From the NCBI RefSeq assembly GCF_028330525.1, contig NZ_JAQMSD010000075.1:1-57445 (forward strand): 57,445 bases of DNA, given 5' to 3'. The DNA comes from Spirulina sp. CS-785/01 (GTDB lineage: Bacteria; Cyanobacteriota; Cyanobacteriia; Cyanobacteriales; Spirulinaceae). Every line of letters begins with the position of its first letter. Position 1 is the stretch's first letter. The notes below the pieces were generated by a model that had not been told where the DNA came from, ran no database searches, and saw nothing but the letters and a program-made list of their open reading frames with translations. Shown here one piece after another: positions 10,225-18,767 of the stretch. Position numbers and translations under genes: made by a program.

Positions 10225-10974
10225 ATGATCACTATTGCCCAACTCACCGACACTCATCTGTTAGCCCAAAAACAGGATAACTTACGCGGGAGTAATCCTT
10301 GGTCATCCCTAGAAGCCATTGTCGAAGCCATTGCCCAAGCTCAACCCGATTCCCTCCTTTTAACCGGAGATATCGCCGATACAGGGGATAGAACTGCCTA
10401 CGAACAGGCGATCGCACTCCTCTCCCCCCTAGAAACGCCCATCTACTGGCTACCTGGAAATCATGACGTAAACGCCTTCCTCAAAACCAGCTTCACCCAC
10501 CCCCACTTCCATCCCCCCCAAACTACCCTGTTAGGTGACTGGCAACTCTGCACCCTCGACTCCACCCGACAAGATGCCCGTTGGGGAGAAGGCCACCTCC
10601 CCCAAACCACCCTACACCACCTCGAAACCCAATTAAAACAGACTCATCGCCCCACCTTAATCGCCCTCCACCATCATCCCTTACCTACGGGCATTGAGTG
10701 GCTAGACATGATGGGCTTACAAAATGCCGAGGACTTTCTTACCCTCCTCCACCGCTTCCCCCAAGTCAAATTAGTGGTTTTTGGTCATATTCATAGCCCC
10801 TTCCACCAACAACAAGGGGACATCCATTTTTATGGGACTCCCTCCACTTGCGTGCAGTTACCACAAACTGCCCACACCCCAACAGACAAACAACCCGGTT
10901 TTCGCTTGCTGCACCTTCATCCCGACGGGACACACACCACCGAAATTCAGCGTGTAGAGGTTTTCGCTTCATGA
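10225..10974 (+). CDS. CpdA-like calcineurin-type metallophosphoesterase
   Basis: 249 residues carrying all metallophosphoesterase motifs in order: DTHL (residue 8 on), GDIADTGD (about 49-56), GNHD (about 78-81), ALHHHPLP (about 148-155) and GHIHSPF (about 187-193). This is the layout of class III cyclic nucleotide phosphodiesterases such as CpdA, so 3',5'-cAMP hydrolysis is plausible but the substrate cannot be read from sequence. It starts 16 bases after the binding-protein stop, and its TGA overlaps the permease start (ATGA), so it sits firmly inside the transport operon. Confidence 0.85.
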   Translation: MITIAQLTDTHLLAQKQDNLRGSNPWSSLEAIVEAIAQAQPDSLLLTGDIADTGDRTAYEQAIALLSPLETPIYWLPGNHDVNAFLKTSFTHPHFHPPQTTLLGDWQLCTLDSTRQDARWGEGHLPQTTLHHLETQLKQTHRPTLIALHHHPLPTGIEWLDMMGLQNAEDFLTLLHRFPQVKLVVFGHIHSPFHQQQGDIHFYGTPSTCVQLPQTAHTPTDKQPGFRLLHLHPDGTHTTEIQRVEVFAS

Positions 10975-12014
10975 CCAAACTGAGGACAATTGCCCCCTTT
11001 TCTGAACCGATGGATCGCAAAACCCCTTGGCTCTTTGGCGTATTAGCCATTTTACTTGCGATCGCGGTCGCAGGCCGATTAACGTTAGGATCGGTCGAGA
11101 TTCCCTTTTCCCAAGTTGTCACCATCCTCTTAGGAAACGAACCCACCCAAACCCCATGGCGCGATATTATCCTACAATTTCGCTTACCCCGTGCCATTGC
11201 CGCCATTTTAGCGGGTGCGGCCTTATCCGTTAGCGGCCTACAAGTCCAAACCCTTTTTCGTAACCCCCTCGCTGGCCCCTCTATCTTAGGCATCAATGCC
11301 GGAGCCAGTTTAGCGGTTGCTCTCGTCGTCTTAGTCACAGGCAGCAGCAAACTCCCCAACCTCGGCATTGCTATGGCCGCAGGTATCGGGGCAGGATTGG
11401 CGGCCAGTCTTCTCTTGCTCATTTCCCAACAACTTCAGAGCCAACTCGCCTTATTAGTCTTTGGCTTAATGTTTGGCTATATGACGACTGCTTTCGTCAC
11501 CATTTTTCTACATTTTAGTTCCATCGAACAGACGCAAAGCTATCTGGTTTGGACGTTTGGCAGTTTTGCCGGGGTAACATGGTCACAAATTCGCGTCTTG
11601 TTGCCCTTGGTCTTGTTAGGATTAATTCTGTCTAGTTTATTGTGTGGGTCGCTCAATTTACTCTTACTCGGAGACGAACAAGCCCGTAATTTGGGCTTAT
11701 CTGTCCGTGCCATCCGCATTGGCATTATTCTCAGTTCCTCTTTATTAGCGGGTACAGTCACGGCATTTTGCGGGCCAGTGGCGTTTCTGGGGGTGGCCGT
11801 GCCGCATTTATGCCGAAGTTTGTTCAAAAGCGTCGAACATCGCCTTTTAATCCCGGCCACGATTCTCTTAGGGGCGTTATTGGCTTTATTTGCCGATGCG
11901 ATCGCGCAATTCCCCGGCCAAGACACCGTACTCCCCTTAAACGCCGTCACAGCCCTCTTAGGTGCGCCTGTCGTAACGTGGTTAGTGTGGAAGCGACAAC
12001 ACTTTTTTTATTGA
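10971..12014 (+). CDS. btuC: FecCD/BtuC-family ABC transporter permease
   Basis: 347 residues from the ATG at 10971, which overlaps the preceding TGA by four bases; the upstream extension of the frame only shadows the phosphodiesterase gene. About ten membrane helices are visible, with the family hallmarks LPRAIAAILAGAALSVSGLQ, FRNPLAGPSILGINAGA and FCGPVAFLGVAVPHLCR. It forms the inner-membrane channel for B12 or a siderophore and would pair with the ATPase encoded at 1836-2618. The rightward operon ends here; 12015-12200 holds no gene. Confidence 0.92.
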   Translation: MTKLRTIAPFSEPMDRKTPWLFGVLAILLAIAVAGRLTLGSVEIPFSQVVTILLGNEPTQTPWRDIILQFRLPRAIAAILAGAALSVSGLQVQTLFRNPLAGPSILGINAGASLAVALVVLVTGSSKLPNLGIAMAAGIGAGLAASLLLLISQQLQSQLALLVFGLMFGYMTTAFVTIFLHFSSIEQTQSYLVWTFGSFAGVTWSQIRVLLPLVLLGLILSSLLCGSLNLLLLGDEQARNLGLSVRAIRIGIILSSSLLAGTVTAFCGPVAFLGVAVPHLCRSLFKSVEHRLLIPATILLGALLALFADAIAQFPGQDTVLPLNAVTALLGAPVVTWLVWKRQHFFY

Positions 12015-12200
12015 AGAGAAGGGGGCATAGCAACGAATTATCAATGAATTATGTATGGAGTTAGTCTCCCAGATGATGTAAATTCTACTCAAGAATGTAC
12101 GAGATGTAGGATTATATGAAAACGGCGAGTAATGATGTGCATTGTTACATAATGACATTTTGATCTATCAAGAATGTGTAGATTCGAGATTGTAGTAAAA

Positions 12201-12449
12201 TTAGTAATTTTTGGAAGGGAGAGGGATTGTTTTTTCGTTACTACAATAAACGGTTTCAATCCATAATTCTCTGGCTTCGTTAATATTGTCTAATGCCTCC
12301 TCTAAGGTATCCCCTTGGGTGATACATCCCGGTAAATCGGGAATTGTGACGGTATATCCCCCATCTGCTACGGGATAGAGCGATATGGGATATTTTAGAG
12401 ATAAATAGTATTCTAAGGGTTGATGGTCAGGATTTTGACTCGGTTTCAT
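12201..12449 (-). CDS. HicB-family antitoxin-like protein (orphan)
   Basis: 82 residues from the ATG at 12449 (MKPSQNPDHQPLEYYL); an upstream in-frame ATG would start inside an inverted repeat and is less likely. The core YPISLYPVADGGYTVTIPDLPGCITQGDTLEEALDNINEA is the partially degraded RNase H fold of HicB. No HicA-like toxin is found on either side, so it is an orphan or a stand-alone HicB protein. No DNA-binding C-terminal domain is visible. The adjacent inverted repeat may have separated it from a partner. Confidence 0.8.
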   Translation of the reverse strand: MKPSQNPDHQPLEYYLSLKYPISLYPVADGGYTVTIPDLPGCITQGDTLEEALDNINEARELWIETVYCSNEKTIPLPSKNY

Positions 12450-12466
12450 AAGACCTATTCCTGTAG

Positions 12467-12528
12467 GGTGCGTTGGGTGGGGAAAAACGTTCAAATATCA
12501 CTTAACGGTAAGTTCCACCCAACGCACC
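12467..12528. repeat. Inverted-repeat element (MITE/REP-like)
   Basis: Perfect 14-base arms GGTGCGTTGGGTGG (12467-12480) and CCACCCAACGCACC (12515-12528) with a 34-base centre. GGTGCGTT-type arms are common in dispersed palindromic elements of cyanobacteria. It lies just upstream of the hicB-like gene. Confidence 0.8.
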
Positions 12529-12659
12529 ATCTGATTATAGAATACAATGTGGTGCGGTGCATTCAACGGTCGATACTCTCTATTCTTGCCCTCAATTTAA
12601 CATCTGTACAGTAGCACATCCCAAAAAAATTGATTACTATTAAAGAGTAAGTAGATTAT

Positions 12660-13232
12660 ATGGGCAATTCTGCCATGACATCGGATAGCAAAATTAACCT
12701 TACTAATATAATGATAACAGCAGTTATCGGTTTGTTGAGTCTAGGGTATGCAGTCTATAGTAATTACGAGAAAACATTGGTGTCTCAAAACAGTTATTTT
12801 TACTGTGAGTCTCAGGCTGTTCCAGAAAAAGGTGGGGCTGTGTGGACTATAATGTATCGAGCTGATAAAAATGTTCGTCCTAAACCTTGGCTAAGGATGG
12901 TTCGACAAATGGGAGAAGAATGGAATACGTTAAAACGATGTCAAGAAATTGCTGACCGTATAGAGCAATTTCGCCAAGATGGTTTGATTGAGTTTGCCTA
13001 TCGCAAGGATGAGGCAACAGATGCAACAGGACAATATGTATTGTGTGCAAAAACTCGCCTTAGTGGCGATAGTTGTCCTATTCTTCTCACCTTGATGCCA
13101 GATGATAACCCATATCAAATGTTGCGAGAAGTAGCAGGTGCATTAATGCCTGGCAGTTCACCAAGTTACCAAGGTTCAGGAGAAATTGCTCTTGAAAAAT
13201 CTGTAGTCATCAACTTAGAAGATCAACTATAA
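12660..13232 (+). CDS. COP23-domain protein
   Basis: 190 residues. One N-terminal membrane segment (ITAVIGLLSLGYAVYS, about 20-35), then a domain beginning YFYCESQ and including WTIMYRADKNVRPKPWLRMVRQMG, with a pair of conserved Cys in ERCQEIA-like (here LKRCQEIADRI) and YVLCAKT positions. This matches the COP23 (circadian oscillating protein) domain described from Cyanothece-type cyanobacteria; function is not known. It converges on a protease-TPR gene only four bases away, and such pairs are frequent in cyanobacteria. The second ATG (12675) is an alternative start. Confidence 0.82.
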   Translation: MGNSAMTSDSKINLTNIMITAVIGLLSLGYAVYSNYEKTLVSQNSYFYCESQAVPEKGGAVWTIMYRADKNVRPKPWLRMVRQMGEEWNTLKRCQEIADRIEQFRQDGLIEFAYRKDEATDATGQYVLCAKTRLSGDSCPILLTLMPDDNPYQMLREVAGALMPGSSPSYQGSGEIALEKSVVINLEDQL

Positions 13233-13236
13233 TAAA

Positions 13237-15048
13237 TTATTCTTGTAATTTTTCCAATACAAGTTGCTTGTTCTCTTGAGCTAGTTGATAATCTGGGTTA
13301 AGTTCAAGAGCTTTATTGATGTGTTTGAGAGCCTCTTCATAATTACCGAGCTTGTATAATGCAGCTCCTTTATTAGACCAAACTATTTCATTTGTGGGAT
13401 TCAAGTCTATGGCTTTATTCCAATCTTGAATTGCCTCTTCATATTTTTCTAGCTTGAAAAATACAAGACCTCGACTGTTAAAAGTATTAGCTCGATTCTC
13501 TTGTAGAGTTTTTGGGCTATCTGATGATATTGATCTATCTAAGGGATTATCTAGTTTTAAGCTTTTATTACATGAATTAAGAGCTTCATCTAATCTATTT
13601 AATTTCCATAAGAGATAACAGTGAGCCCCCCACGCATCGCTATATGTAGGATTGATTTCGATTGCTTTATCAAACAGTTGGAGAGCCTCTTCATACTGTT
13701 CTAATTTTTGGAAATCTAAACCATTACCATACCAACACAAAAAGTAATCTGACTTTATACTGATAGCTTCTTCGCAGGCTTGAATGGCTTGGTGATATTT
13801 TCCTAGTCCTGATAGTGCGTTAGATTGGCAATGCCAAGAATCATATTTATCAGGTTTGATAGAAACGGCTTTTTGACAAGCCTTTAAAGCTTCCTGATAT
13901 CGATCTAAATGTAATAAAGCAACACCTTTGTTATGCCATACTATGGGATGATTGTCATTAACATTTATGGCTTTCTCAGTTACCAATAAAGATTCTTCAT
14001 ATTTTTCTAAATCTATCAGAACATCACCTATACCCCATAATGCTTGGAAATGGTTTGGAGCGAGATCCAGAACTTTTTCATAAGCAATAATTGCCTTTTC
14101 ATACTTCTCAATTTTTGCTAAGACTATACCTTTCTGCATCCATGCTTCAATGTAATTAGGTTTAAGCTCAATGGCTTTGTTGTATGCTAACAGAGCATCT
14201 TCATATTTTTCTAAATTTTGAAACCGCTTTCCTTCAAGCAAAGCGGTTTTGTGAGAACTTTTCGGTAATCCAGAGATTGGAGCTCCTTGAATTTTCTCTG
14301 ATTTTTTTTTCGTATAAAGATTAATCGGAATTGACCATTTAAAATGATCATTTTGTGCTAAATTCCGATTGGCACTGTTCATTTGCTCCGACTGCAATTG
14401 CCTTTGTTCTTGAGAGAAACTACTTTGGTTACTTTGATTCAAAGTAATTAATTCCCGATCAGTTTTTCCATGTACTGCAACAACTTTTCCAGCTTGGTTT
14501 AAGACAGGTGAACCACTCATACCTCCTGCGGTTGTTCCGTCATATGAAATTGCATAACCTTGAGCTAAGGGCGGATGTACAATTTGAGTAATTCTGACAG
14601 GTGTAAATTGTTTAATGAGTTGAACTTCCCCCGCACGAACTGGATATCCCGATAAATAAACTTCTTCTCCACGTTCCAGTTTGTCAGAGTTACCTAATTT
14701 CAATGCCGGATAAGAACAACCTTCCTCAATTGAAGTAAATTCAACGACAGCTAAATCAACTGATGGTAAAGAATAAATTTTTTCAGCTATCCACAATTCA
14801 TTATCATCAGTAGTAATTTGTATTGCTTGACTTGATCCAATAACATGAGCGTTGGTAAGAACAGAGCAAACTTCTTTTGACCCAGAAACAAGAAATCCAG
14901 TTCCATGACCTTCTTGATTTGCATAAGTAATTAAAACTGTACTTTTTTCAACGCTGCTGGCAATTTCATCTGAAGATAGTTTACGAGTACAGCTATTTAA
15001 AGGAATAAGCAAAAAGCTAGCTAGGACTAACCACCGCCAATGAATCAT
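13237..15048 (-). CDS. Lipoprotein trypsin-like serine protease with TPR repeats
   Basis: 603 residues. Signal peptide with probable lipid-attachment Cys20 (IPLNSC). The S1-family protease domain spans about 28-215, with catalytic His68 (LTNAHVIG), Asp98 (SVDLAVVEF) and Ser178 (GGMSGSP). A spacer leads to about nine TPR units from residue 265 to the end, recognisable by repeats of the form ALLAYNKAIELKPNYIEAW. The protein is probably exported and tethered. It converges with the COP23 gene. The catalytic triad is intact, so activity is expected; the substrate is unknown. Confidence 0.9.
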   Translation of the reverse strand: MIHWRWLVLASFLLIPLNSCTRKLSSDEIASSVEKSTVLITYANQEGHGTGFLVSGSKEVCSVLTNAHVIGSSQAIQITTDDNELWIAEKIYSLPSVDLAVVEFTSIEEGCSYPALKLGNSDKLERGEEVYLSGYPVRAGEVQLIKQFTPVRITQIVHPPLAQGYAISYDGTTAGGMSGSPVLNQAGKVVAVHGKTDRELITLNQSNQSSFSQEQRQLQSEQMNSANRNLAQNDHFKWSIPINLYTKKKSEKIQGAPISGLPKSSHKTALLEGKRFQNLEKYEDALLAYNKAIELKPNYIEAWMQKGIVLAKIEKYEKAIIAYEKVLDLAPNHFQALWGIGDVLIDLEKYEESLLVTEKAINVNDNHPIVWHNKGVALLHLDRYQEALKACQKAVSIKPDKYDSWHCQSNALSGLGKYHQAIQACEEAISIKSDYFLCWYGNGLDFQKLEQYEEALQLFDKAIEINPTYSDAWGAHCYLLWKLNRLDEALNSCNKSLKLDNPLDRSISSDSPKTLQENRANTFNSRGLVFFKLEKYEEAIQDWNKAIDLNPTNEIVWSNKGAALYKLGNYEEALKHINKALELNPDYQLAQENKQLVLEKLQE

Positions 15049-15103
15049 AACCCTATCATTAAAATACTTCTACTTCTAGCATAACAAAACTAATTTTAAA
15101 CGA

Positions 15104-15129
15104 AAGAGAGATACATATGTATCTCTCTT
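15104..15129 (-). terminator. Perfect 26-bp palindrome, probable terminator of the chlH fragment
   Basis: AAGAGAGATACAT is followed directly by its exact reverse complement (15104-15116 and 15117-15129). On the minus strand it lies 28 bases after the chlH-fragment stop and is followed by the T-rich stretch TTCGTTT. A carried-over native chlH terminator is likely. Confidence 0.7.
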
Positions 15130-15156
15130 CTCTCTTCCGATTAGCTTGGATTCTTG

Positions 15157-15978
15157 CTACTCAACGCCTTCAATGCGGTCTTCGACCTCCATGTATAACT
15201 CGCGGAGACGGTCCAAATTCTCCTCAGAAGTCTCCCAGTAACCGCGGCCATTCACCTCCAACAACGTACTCACCATCTTGCGGAACGAATTGGGGTTCAT
15301 GTCCATTAAGCGTTTGCACATTTCCTCATCTTTGATGAAGGTGTCGTTGGTATCTTCATAAACCCAGTTGTCCACAGCACCCGCAGTGGCAGACCAACCC
15401 ATAGTATTCACCAAACGCTTGGATAACTCCCGAACCCCTTCGTAGCCGTGACTCAGCATCCCTTCGTACCATTTCGGGTTTAACATTTTCGTGCGGGCAT
15501 CGAGACGCACGGTTTCTGATAAGGTGCGGACTTGGGCATTCGCTGTGGTGGTGTCGGCAATGTAGGAGGCGGGTTGTTTGCCATCCTTGCGTAACTTGGA
15601 CACAACCTTGGTGGGGTCTGAGTCGAAGTAGTGGGAAACGTCCGTTAAGCTGATTTCCGAGGAATCTAAGTTCTGGAATGTAACATCAGCAGTGGATAAA
15701 GACGACTCAAAAATATCGCGGTTAGTGTCCATGACTCCTGGGTTATCGGAGTTAAACGAGAAAGATTTACGGTTTAAATACATATCCTCAAGATGATTAG
15801 ACTCAATAATCTTGAAGTTACTTTTATTATCAAACTTTAAGCTCCGCCAAATCTCTTCCCTTAATAAAACTTTATAGATTGAACCAATTGAGTCAGGACA
15901 ATTTTGGTGAATAAGCTCGGCATCTTTTTCTCTAGCTTGGGCAACACTAAGCCATTCTTGGGGCTGATTTGGACTCAT
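15157..15978 (-). pseudogene. Chimeric ORF: HEPN-like N-terminus fused to the C-terminal fragment of Mg-chelatase subunit H
   Basis: 273 residues. Residues from about 66 onward ([15 protein letters not shown]) to the end are clearly the C-terminus of ChlH, the large subunit of magnesium chelatase, with [20 protein letters not shown] and ending EDRIEGVE. ChlH is about 1330 residues, so more than 80% is missing. The first 35 residues ([25 protein letters not shown]) instead resemble the start of small HEPN-domain proteins. The reading frame is uninterrupted and the chlH part is well conserved, so the event is recent or the product is kept. Chelatase function is not possible from this piece alone; an intact chlH must lie elsewhere. 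Confidence 0.8.
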
Positions 15979-16084
15979 TAATTCTATGGTTTGAGTTTAA
16001 GGAATCTTGAGGAAATTTTGAGGCGGTTGAACAGGGTTCGGAAAAAAATTAAGGGCTTTTACTGAAGTGATTTTACGGAATTTC

Positions 16085-16336
16085 TTACTTTTGACAATAG
16101 CGATCGCGCACAATTTTTGTCATCACTTTCACTTGTTCTCGTTCCCCATCTACAAAACGAGAGGTGGGAATCAATACCGTCTGTTTACACACCCGTTGGG
16201 CTGCACCGACCCCGGTATAACTCCAAGCATAAACCGCCGGAGCAGTAGATTGGCTGGCGCGAACGGGCGTAACCATTAACACGGTAAATAAGGTCATTGT
16301 GGCAATTAAAACCATAAAAACAAGACGCTGAAGCAT
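16085..16336 (-). CDS. Small secreted protein, unknown function
   Basis: 83 residues starting with a clear signal peptide (MLQRLVFMVLIATMTLF... cleaved near VRA-SQS). The remainder is short and basic with two Cys (VCKQTVL and RDRYCQ) that could form a disulphide. GGGAGG lies nine bases before the ATG, supporting a real gene. I do not recognise the family. It is flanked by the chlH fragment and the partner-switching operon, all leftward. Confidence 0.65.
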   Translation of the reverse strand: MLQRLVFMVLIATMTLFTVLMVTPVRASQSTAPAVYAWSYTGVGAAQRVCKQTVLIPTSRFVDGEREQVKVMTKIVRDRYCQK

Positions 16337-16414
16337 TTCCGAAACCCTCCCATCAAACTGGTATCTGTGTGAAACAACCCTATTGTTAAGATACCCAAAA
16401 ATTTAATAAATCCG

Positions 16415-16840
16415 TCAGGGGGTGGGCCGGTACATGGTGAAGATGCTACGGTTGCGATCGCGCAAACACTGATACTGAAAATCATCCACACTATTTAACG
16501 CCAAATACACCCCTAACCCTCCCATCGGGCGTTTTTCAAGGGGTAAATTAACCATTTTCGCTTCGGCCTCGTGAACGGATTGGGGATCGTAACTTCTCCC
16601 CGTATCCTCAATCAAAATCGTCAGAGACTGGGGATTCAGTCGCGCTTGTAAAACAATATTGCCCTCTAACCCGGCCTCTTGATAACCGTGGAGAATAATA
16701 TTCGTCGTCATCTCATCCACGGCCAACCGTAACCGATAGGCCGACTCCCGATCCAACCCCGCTTGTTCCGTCACAGTTTTAATATACTGGGCGACTTCCT
16801 GCAACGCCGACCACCGCCCCGCCACGGTTAACCCTTCCAT
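16415..16840 (-). CDS. RsbW/anti-sigma factor type serine protein kinase (HATPase)
   Basis: 141 residues of a GHKL ATPase: the N-box DEMTTNIILHGY (about 47-58), then ILIEDTGRSYDP and the glycine motif MGGLGVYLAL. Proteins of this form phosphorylate STAS-domain antagonists and bind sigma factors or other targets. Its start overlaps the 3' end of the PP2C gene by 13 bases, and a STAS gene heads the operon, which together make a full partner-switching set. The target is unknown because no sigma factor gene is adjacent. Confidence 0.88.
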   Translation of the reverse strand: MEGLTVAGRWSALQEVAQYIKTVTEQAGLDRESAYRLRLAVDEMTTNIILHGYQEAGLEGNIVLQARLNPQSLTILIEDTGRSYDPQSVHEAEAKMVNLPLEKRPMGGLGVYLALNSVDDFQYQCLRDRNRSIFTMYRPTP

Positions 16841-18306
16841 TCCCCTTCCCCTTCGTTACGACGAACCGCAATCATCGTCATATCATCGAACTGATCGGCA
16901 CCCCCGGTATAAGTTCCCACTTCCGTCGCAATGTGCTGGAGTAAGTCTTGCACCGAAGGAAAAGGCGAACATAAGGCTTCTAGGAGACGCGCTTTGCCGA
17001 AAAACTTACCATCAGCATTTCGCGCTTCCGTCACCCCATCGGTAAACCCTAACAAAAAATCTCCCTGCTCCAATTGCACCTGCCCCACTTGATAAGTTAA
17101 ATGGGGGATAATGCCCAAGGCCGGAGCAGTGGCGGTGAGTTCTGCCTTAACTTGTCCGGTGCGATCGCAGAGCAACAGGGCTTCATGTCCACTATTAATA
17201 TAGGTTAAATTCCCCGTCGTAGGGTCTAACACCCCAAAAAACAAAGTGGCAAACATCCCCAAATCCCCATGATTAATAGCAATGTAATCATTGGTTAAGC
17301 GAATGGCTCGCAAGGCATTGAGATGCACCGAATAATAACCCTCAACATCCAAATGATCTTGATCCGTCTCCCCTAAAAATTGATGAATCAGTTGAGTTTG
17401 AAAATTCAACCCCTCTAAATTAGTCTGTCCCGAAAAAATACGAATTAGACTCCGAAACAACCCCATAAACAAAGCCGCCCCCACCCCTTTATCACAGACA
17501 TCAGCAATAATGAAGCCAATTTGATTCGAGGATAACTCAAACACATCATAAAAATCTCCCGCCACTCGCCGGGCCGGTTGAAAAAACGTAGCAATCTCCC
17601 AACCGAGGCGTTGAGGGACTTGGGTGGGGAGAAAATGAACTTGAATTTCTTGGCCTTTCTCTAATTCCTCATTAAGCGTTTGAGAATAGGAGCGCAACCG
17701 ACTATAAAGTTGAGCATTTTCCACCACAATACTCATTTGATCGGCTAACGCTCGGATTAACTCAACAGACTCTTGCCCAAAGTGGAAGGCTTGGGGATGA
17801 AGTAGCGTTAAAATCCCTAAAATTTCCGTTCCTTTCAAGAGAGGAACACATAAAACCGAGCGTGCCGTATAGAGTTGATCCGGTAATTGTAGCCAACGAT
17901 CATCTAATTCAGTATCGGCAATTAAGCCAATTTGTTTATGTTGTACCACCCATCCCGCTAACCCTTTATCAATGACCTGACTATAGAGACGAAATTCTTC
18001 TTGATTCTCGGTAATTTGGCGACTGAGAATGGCATCTTCCACCCGCCCTGTAGAGTCAATCAAAAATAAACTGCCTCGGTCCGCTTGGGTCATTTCCACG
18101 GCCAAAGTGAGGGTTTGTTGGAGAAAATGCCGTAATACCCTTTCTTGCGTCGGGGCCCGGGCTAAAGCAACAAACCCTTTCAGCAACTTTTGTTGCGCTT
18201 CAAAGACTTTTTTATCGGTGGTCAGTTGCGCAACTTGCTCCTGGAGTTGCGCAATTTCGGCTAATAGTTGTTTTTCCCGCGACTCTTGAATCATGTTCCT
18301 TCCCAT
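16828..18306 (-). CDS. GAF-domain PP2C (SpoIIE/RsbU-type) protein phosphatase
   Basis: 492 residues: N-terminal coiled coil (EKQLLAEIAQLQEQVAQL), GAF sensor domain at about 50-200, linker helix, then a SpoIIE-type PP2C domain at about 240-485. Metal-binding motifs are AGDFYDVF, IADVCDKGVGAALFMG, GFTDGVTEARN and DDMTMIAVRR. It would dephosphorylate the STAS protein encoded just upstream, releasing it to bind the kinase encoded downstream. The GAF domain suggests control by a small ligand or redox input. The ATG at 18306 lacks a good ribosome site; the ATG at 18294 is an alternative. Confidence 0.92.
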   Translation of the reverse strand: MGRNMIQESREKQLLAEIAQLQEQVAQLTTDKKVFEAQQKLLKGFVALARAPTQERVLRHFLQQTLTLAVEMTQADRGSLFLIDSTGRVEDAILSRQITENQEEFRLYSQVIDKGLAGWVVQHKQIGLIADTELDDRWLQLPDQLYTARSVLCVPLLKGTEILGILTLLHPQAFHFGQESVELIRALADQMSIVVENAQLYSRLRSYSQTLNEELEKGQEIQVHFLPTQVPQRLGWEIATFFQPARRVAGDFYDVFELSSNQIGFIIADVCDKGVGAALFMGLFRSLIRIFSGQTNLEGLNFQTQLIHQFLGETDQDHLDVEGYYSVHLNALRAIRLTNDYIAINHGDLGMFATLFFGVLDPTTGNLTYINSGHEALLLCDRTGQVKAELTATAPALGIIPHLTYQVGQVQLEQGDFLLGFTDGVTEARNADGKFFGKARLLEALCSPFPSVQDLLQHIATEVGTYTGGADQFDDMTMIAVRRNEGEGEWKG

Positions 18307-18315
18307 GATTGGGGG

Positions 18316-18648
18316 TTAACGGAGTACCTGTAACCCAGATTCTAGGGTGTCACAGGTGGTAAAAAAATTGAGAAATCCAGTGATTGCCATGGTTCTACGA
18401 ATTTCATCGGCCAGTCCGACGAGGACTAAGCTACTGGCTTTATTATTGGTTTGGCGATAAAGGGAGAGCAACATTCTCAACCCCGCACTCGACATATAAG
18501 AAACCTGGGTTAAGTTCAGCAAAATTTTACTCTCTGGAATGGCTAAGGGTAAAACTTTTTGCTGGACTTGGGGGGCGGTATTGGCATCAATTTCCCCGGT
18601 TAAAGTAATCACCTGTATTTCTCCAACGGTATTAATTTCAATGTCCAT
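18316..18648 (-). CDS. STAS-domain anti-anti-sigma factor
   Basis: 110 residues with the STAS core: ITLTGEIDANTAPQVQQKV, ILLNLTQVSYMSSAGLRMLLSL and the C-terminal helix. The serine in MSSAGLR is the conserved phosphorylation site. First gene of the leftward STAS-PP2C-kinase operon, nine bases before the phosphatase start. Unphosphorylated protein would sequester the kinase at 16415. Confidence 0.92.
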   Translation of the reverse strand: MDIEINTVGEIQVITLTGEIDANTAPQVQQKVLPLAIPESKILLNLTQVSYMSSAGLRMLLSLYRQTNNKASSLVLVGLADEIRRTMAITGFLNFFTTCDTLESGLQVLR

Positions 18649-18767
18649 GCTGGCATTTATGTCACTGAATTATGTCGGCCTTATAGACATTTATTCTCGC
18701 AAAGGGAGTTCCCTCTTGGGTGCTATTCCTTTTAATTTTGGCATAGATTAATAGGAGAATAGTGTTT

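Noticed and set aside
10766-11422. 218-residue leftward frame over the cpdA-like and btuC genes
   Set aside because: Antisense to two well-supported genes; basic, low-complexity composition typical of shadow frames.
15157-15978. A functional Mg-chelatase subunit H gene
   Set aside because: Only the last fifth of ChlH is present, without the active-site region, and it has a foreign N-terminus.
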